DNA of 64,000 nucleotides from PLanc-01 sp035342095 (GTDB taxonomy: Bacteria > Planctomycetota > Phycisphaerae > Sedimentisphaerales > Anaerobacaceae). The DNA lies in the NCBI GenBank assembly GCA_035342095.1, contig DAOQWL010000008.1, positions 35,055 through 99,054 on the forward strand, written 5' to 3'. Shown here in pieces: positions 61,725 through 64,000 of the stretch (the first letter of the stretch is position 1; the number at the start of each line of letters is the position of its first letter). The position numbers were made by a program, and so were the translations under genes. The notes beneath the pieces were generated by a model. It made no database searches and had not been told where the DNA came from. It saw only the letters and a program-made list of their open reading frames with translations.

Positions 61725-64000
61725 TTGGACAGGCCAAGTGGGTACGCAAAGTCTGTGCGGAAGGGGACCGTTCCGACAATTCTGGCATTGGTCTTGCTCG
61801 TCACGGCATGTCTTGTGCAGGTGACCGCGTCACCGGCGTCGCAGGGGGACGACGAGGCCACGATGCGCCAACTGGCTCAGTACATCGTGAGCGTCGGCCA
61901 GCAGCAGTATGATCGCGGCTCCTACAGCGAGGCCGAGAAGACACTTCAGAAGGCCCAGGACTACGCCCAGCACCTGGACGTGGTCGAGCAGAAGAAACTG
62001 GAAGTCCTGCGCGCACGGGTGGGCAAGGCGGTGGTCGAGCGAAGACGCATCGACGAGGCCAAGCGCAACGCCCAGCAACTGAACCAGAAGGGGGACGTTC
62101 TTGCTGCGCGGACCTGCCTGGAAGCCATCCAGGACAGCGAACTCCTGAGCGTCAAGGAGCGTCTGGAGATCAGCGACCTGCTCAGCAAGAGCGATCCGTC
62201 CACGGCTCCCGCCGCTTCTCGCATTGCTGTGCCCTCGCCGGAACGGCGCGAGACCAGCGTTGCGGAAACGTACTATCGGAGCATGACGGCCTACCAGGCC
62301 GGCGATTTGAAAGCCGCCAAGGAGGGCTTCACGAAGGTCCTCGAAAGCGGCGAACTGCCCGCGGTGATGGTGGACTCGGTCCGTGACTATCTGGCCCGGA
62401 TCGAAGCGGCGCAGGCCGGCACGGGAGTGGGACGCCCGGTGGCAGTGGCCGACGTCTCGGCCCAGGCGATGCCCACGATCGGGGCCGTGGTGGCGCCGGC
62501 CAATCTCCGCGCGCAGAACGTGTCCGCCGGACAGAGCGAAAGCGAGCGGATTCAGGGCCTGTACAACCGCAGTCGGGAACTCTACATCCAGGGCGACCTG
62601 GCCGCGGCCCGCGAGGGATTCGTGGAAGTGGATCGCAGCGGCCTGATCTCGGCCCCCCCGGGATTGCGCCCGCAGGATTACATCGCCCAGATCGACCAAC
62701 AACTGGCCTTCCAGGGCGCTCCGTCGCTGTCGTCGCAGACAACGCTGGACAGGGGCGTGACCCCGCTGACGGCACAGCCGACCGGAGGGGAAGGGGGGTT
62801 TGTCGAAGAGATCAATCGTCGCAAGGCTACGATTCGCGACTACGCCGAGAGCATCGTGAATGACTCCATCGTCCAGGCCGATCAGTTCATGGCTCAGGGC
62901 GATTATGCGTCCGCACGCGACCAGATCGGCGGCGCGATCCGTGTCGTCAACGACGACCAGTACCGACTGTATCTCGAAGGGGAGCTCTACAAGCGACTCA
63001 TGCAGCGCCTGAACGAGGCCTCGACCCGCATCGGTGCGGCCGAGGCGGCGAGGAACAAGCAGTTGGAAGAGCAGAAGCGCCAGGATGCCGCTGCGGAGCA
63101 GGAGCGGATCAGGACTCAGGCCGAGGAAGACCGGCAGCGGAGAATCGACGAGTTGATGGTGCGGGCGAGGGCCCACTGGAAGCGGCAGCAGTACGAGGCG
63201 GCGCTCGGGCAGCTCGAGGCCCTTCTGGTCATCGACTCGCTCAACGATGATGCCTTGACGATGAAGGACATGGTCGAGGACATGATCTACTACCGCAAGC
63301 AGCTCGAGCAGCAGAAGCTCGACAAGCGGCAGACCGCGGACATCAAGCTCAGCACGGACGAGGCGGCGATTCCCTACGCCGACGAGATCACGTATCCGAA
63401 GGACTGGCGAGAGATCATCCAGAAGCCGACGCGAAGGCCGGATGAACCGTTCCAATTGGATGCGGCTAACTCGGAGGTCTACAACCAACTCGACCAGACC
63501 GTGGACTTGTCCGGGATCACCCGGGACACCCCCGCCAATGAGGCGTTCGAGATTCTGCGAAGCGCCGTCCAGCCTCCGCTGAACCTCGTCGTGCTCTGGC
63601 GAGACCTGGAAGAGAACGTCGGCATCGACCCGGCGTCACCGGTCCAGTTCGATGGACCTGCCAGCGCCAGGCTGGGCACTGCTCTGGATAGCATGCTCCG
63701 CGCGATTTCCGACCCGCTGGTTCCGGACAACCCGGTGGAGTATGTGGTGAACCGCGGCGTGGTCACTGTGGCGACCCGAGATGGTCTGCCGAGAACCAAG
63801 CTGGAGACCCGCGTCTATGACGTCAGCGACTTGGTCAGCCCGCCCGCCAGCGGTATGAGTGGCGGCATGATGGGTGGCATGATGGGCGGCATGGGCGGCA
63901 TGATGGGCGGCATGGGCGGCATGATGGGCGGCATGGGCGGCGGCATGGGGCGCGGTGGCGGCGGCGTGGGCGGCGGCAGGAGGGGCGGCGTGGGCGGCGG
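61725..64000 (+). CDS. Probable secretin (GspD/PilQ-like) N-terminal region, partial
   Basis: The frame is open from 61725 to the window end (758 codons). Start TTG with a perfect AGGAGGT 6 bases upstream; there is no ATG nearby. A signal/anchor segment (TVPTILALVLLVTACLV) is followed by helical, tetratricopeptide-like repeats rich in Gln, Glu and Ala (YDRGSYSEAEKTLQKAQ, YQAGDLKAAKEGF, YIQGDLAAAREGF). Then come IPYADEITYPKDWREI and a domain resembling secretin N-domains (VDLSGITRDTPANEAFEIL, VEYVVNRGVVTVAT, TRVYDVSDLV). The last 50 codons are Gly/Met-rich. The outer-membrane pore domain would lie beyond the window, so the secretin call is an inference from layout and the YDVSDLV element. Confidence 0.65.
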   Translation, partial: MDRPSGYAKSVRKGTVPTILALVLLVTACLVQVTASPASQGDDEATMRQLAQYIVSVGQQQYDRGSYSEAEKTLQKAQDYAQHLDVVEQKKLEVLRARVGKAVVERRRIDEAKRNAQQLNQKGDVLAARTCLEAIQDSELLSVKERLEISDLLSKSDPSTAPAASRIAVPSPERRETSVAETYYRSMTAYQAGDLKAAKEGFTKVLESGELPAVMVDSVRDYLARIEAAQAGTGVGRPVAVADVSAQAMPTIGAVVAPANLRAQNVSAGQSESERIQGLYNRSRELYIQGDLAAAREGFVEVDRSGLISAPPGLRPQDYIAQIDQQLAFQGAPSLSSQTTLDRGVTPLTAQPTGGEGGFVEEINRRKATIRDYAESIVNDSIVQADQFMAQGDYASARDQIGGAIRVVNDDQYRLYLEGELYKRLMQRLNEASTRIGAAEAARNKQLEEQKRQDAAAEQERIRTQAEEDRQRRIDELMVRARAHWKRQQYEAALGQLEALLVIDSLNDDALTMKDMVEDMIYYRKQLEQQKLDKRQTADIKLSTDEAAIPYADEITYPKDWREIIQKPTRRPDEPFQLDAANSEVYNQLDQTVDLSGITRDTPANEAFEILRSAVQPPLNLVVLWRDLEENVGIDPASPVQFDGPASARLGTALDSMLRAISDPLVPDNPVEYVVNRGVVTVATRDGLPRTKLETRVYDVSDLVSPPASGMSGGMMGGMMGGMGGMMGGMGGMMGGMGGGMGRGGGGVGGGRRGGVGG
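63850..64000 (+). repeat. Gly/Met then Gly/Arg codon repeat
   Basis: Reiterated GGC ATG ATG GGC units encode MMGGMGG repeats, then GGC-rich Gly/Val/Arg codons up to the window end. Such a tract is prone to length change and to assembly error. Confidence 0.85.

Noticed and set aside
61830..63488. Minus-strand 552-codon frame near the window end
   Set aside because: Shadow of the TTG-started secretin-like gene, which has a perfect ribosome site and recognisable repeats.

Overview
The window is GC-rich, densely coded bacterial chromosome. Several traits point to a Planctomycetota lineage, most likely Phycisphaerae/Sedimentisphaerales. These are pseudopilins of the H-X9-DG type, a CotH/lamin-tail surface protein, a GLUG-repeat protein, a PEP-CTERM-like protein, a beta-helix fragment and a type IV pilus-like cluster. 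This placement is inferred from protein families, not from a marker gene.

Layout. 1-1733: end of carB, then carA. 2195-4231 (-): EF-G-like GTPase paralog with altered G motifs. 4610-4759: 49-residue protein. 4892-8999 (-): operon of PilT-like ATPase, membrane-anchored GspE-like protein with a broken Walker A, and a CvpA-like membrane protein, behind a consensus sigma-70-type promoter. 9441-11518: two paralogous pseudopilins, the first frameshifted. 11831-15127: Cys-rich secreted protein, a multidomain protein (lipoprotein-sorting-like + C39-type peptidase + two TM + rhodanese) split by an in-frame TGA, and a MauE/DoxX protein; this is the best candidate for an undescribed module. 15268-16462: M48 peptidase and MazG-like pyrophosphohydrolase. 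16735-21213: CotH/LTD protein. 21669-23921 (-): fused trehalose-phosphate synthase/phosphatase.

24372-31505 is a TolC-MacA-MacB-like tripartite ABC exporter operon with two tandem permease paralogs. 31819-38168 holds an exported O-methyltransferase, a DUF4405 membrane protein, a stand-alone DUF2179 protein, an Rnk-like regulator with an N-terminal extension, an SGNH hydrolase, a pseudopilin and a GHL10-type glycosidase. 38169-38500 is intergenic DNA made of inverted-repeat-bounded multi-hairpin modules. 38501-41155 encodes a GLUG-repeat protein ending in a thioredoxin domain. 41537-48072 carries small proteins, GNAT and four-CBS proteins, a Gfo/Idh/MocA oxidoreductase and GpsA.

48506-56814 is the pilus/type II secretion-like operon (PilM, N, O, P, B, T, C and two pseudopilins). 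It is followed by tRNA-Val(GAC) and the 3' end of a beta-helix gene. 57932-61453 has a PEP-CTERM-like protein, a lipoprotein, a NUDIX hydrolase with an in-frame TGA, an RRM protein with a 17-bp stem terminator, and TsaB. 61725-64000 is the N-terminal part of a TTG-started, probably secretin-like protein running off the end.

Much of the window serves the cell envelope: pilus/secretion machinery, pseudopilin substrates, an exporter, and exported proteins with thiol-redox domains (rhodanese, MauE, thioredoxin). Three genes carry single-base disruptions (frameshift near 9954, TGA at 12789, TGA at 59759). They may be real mutations, recoding or assembly errors.
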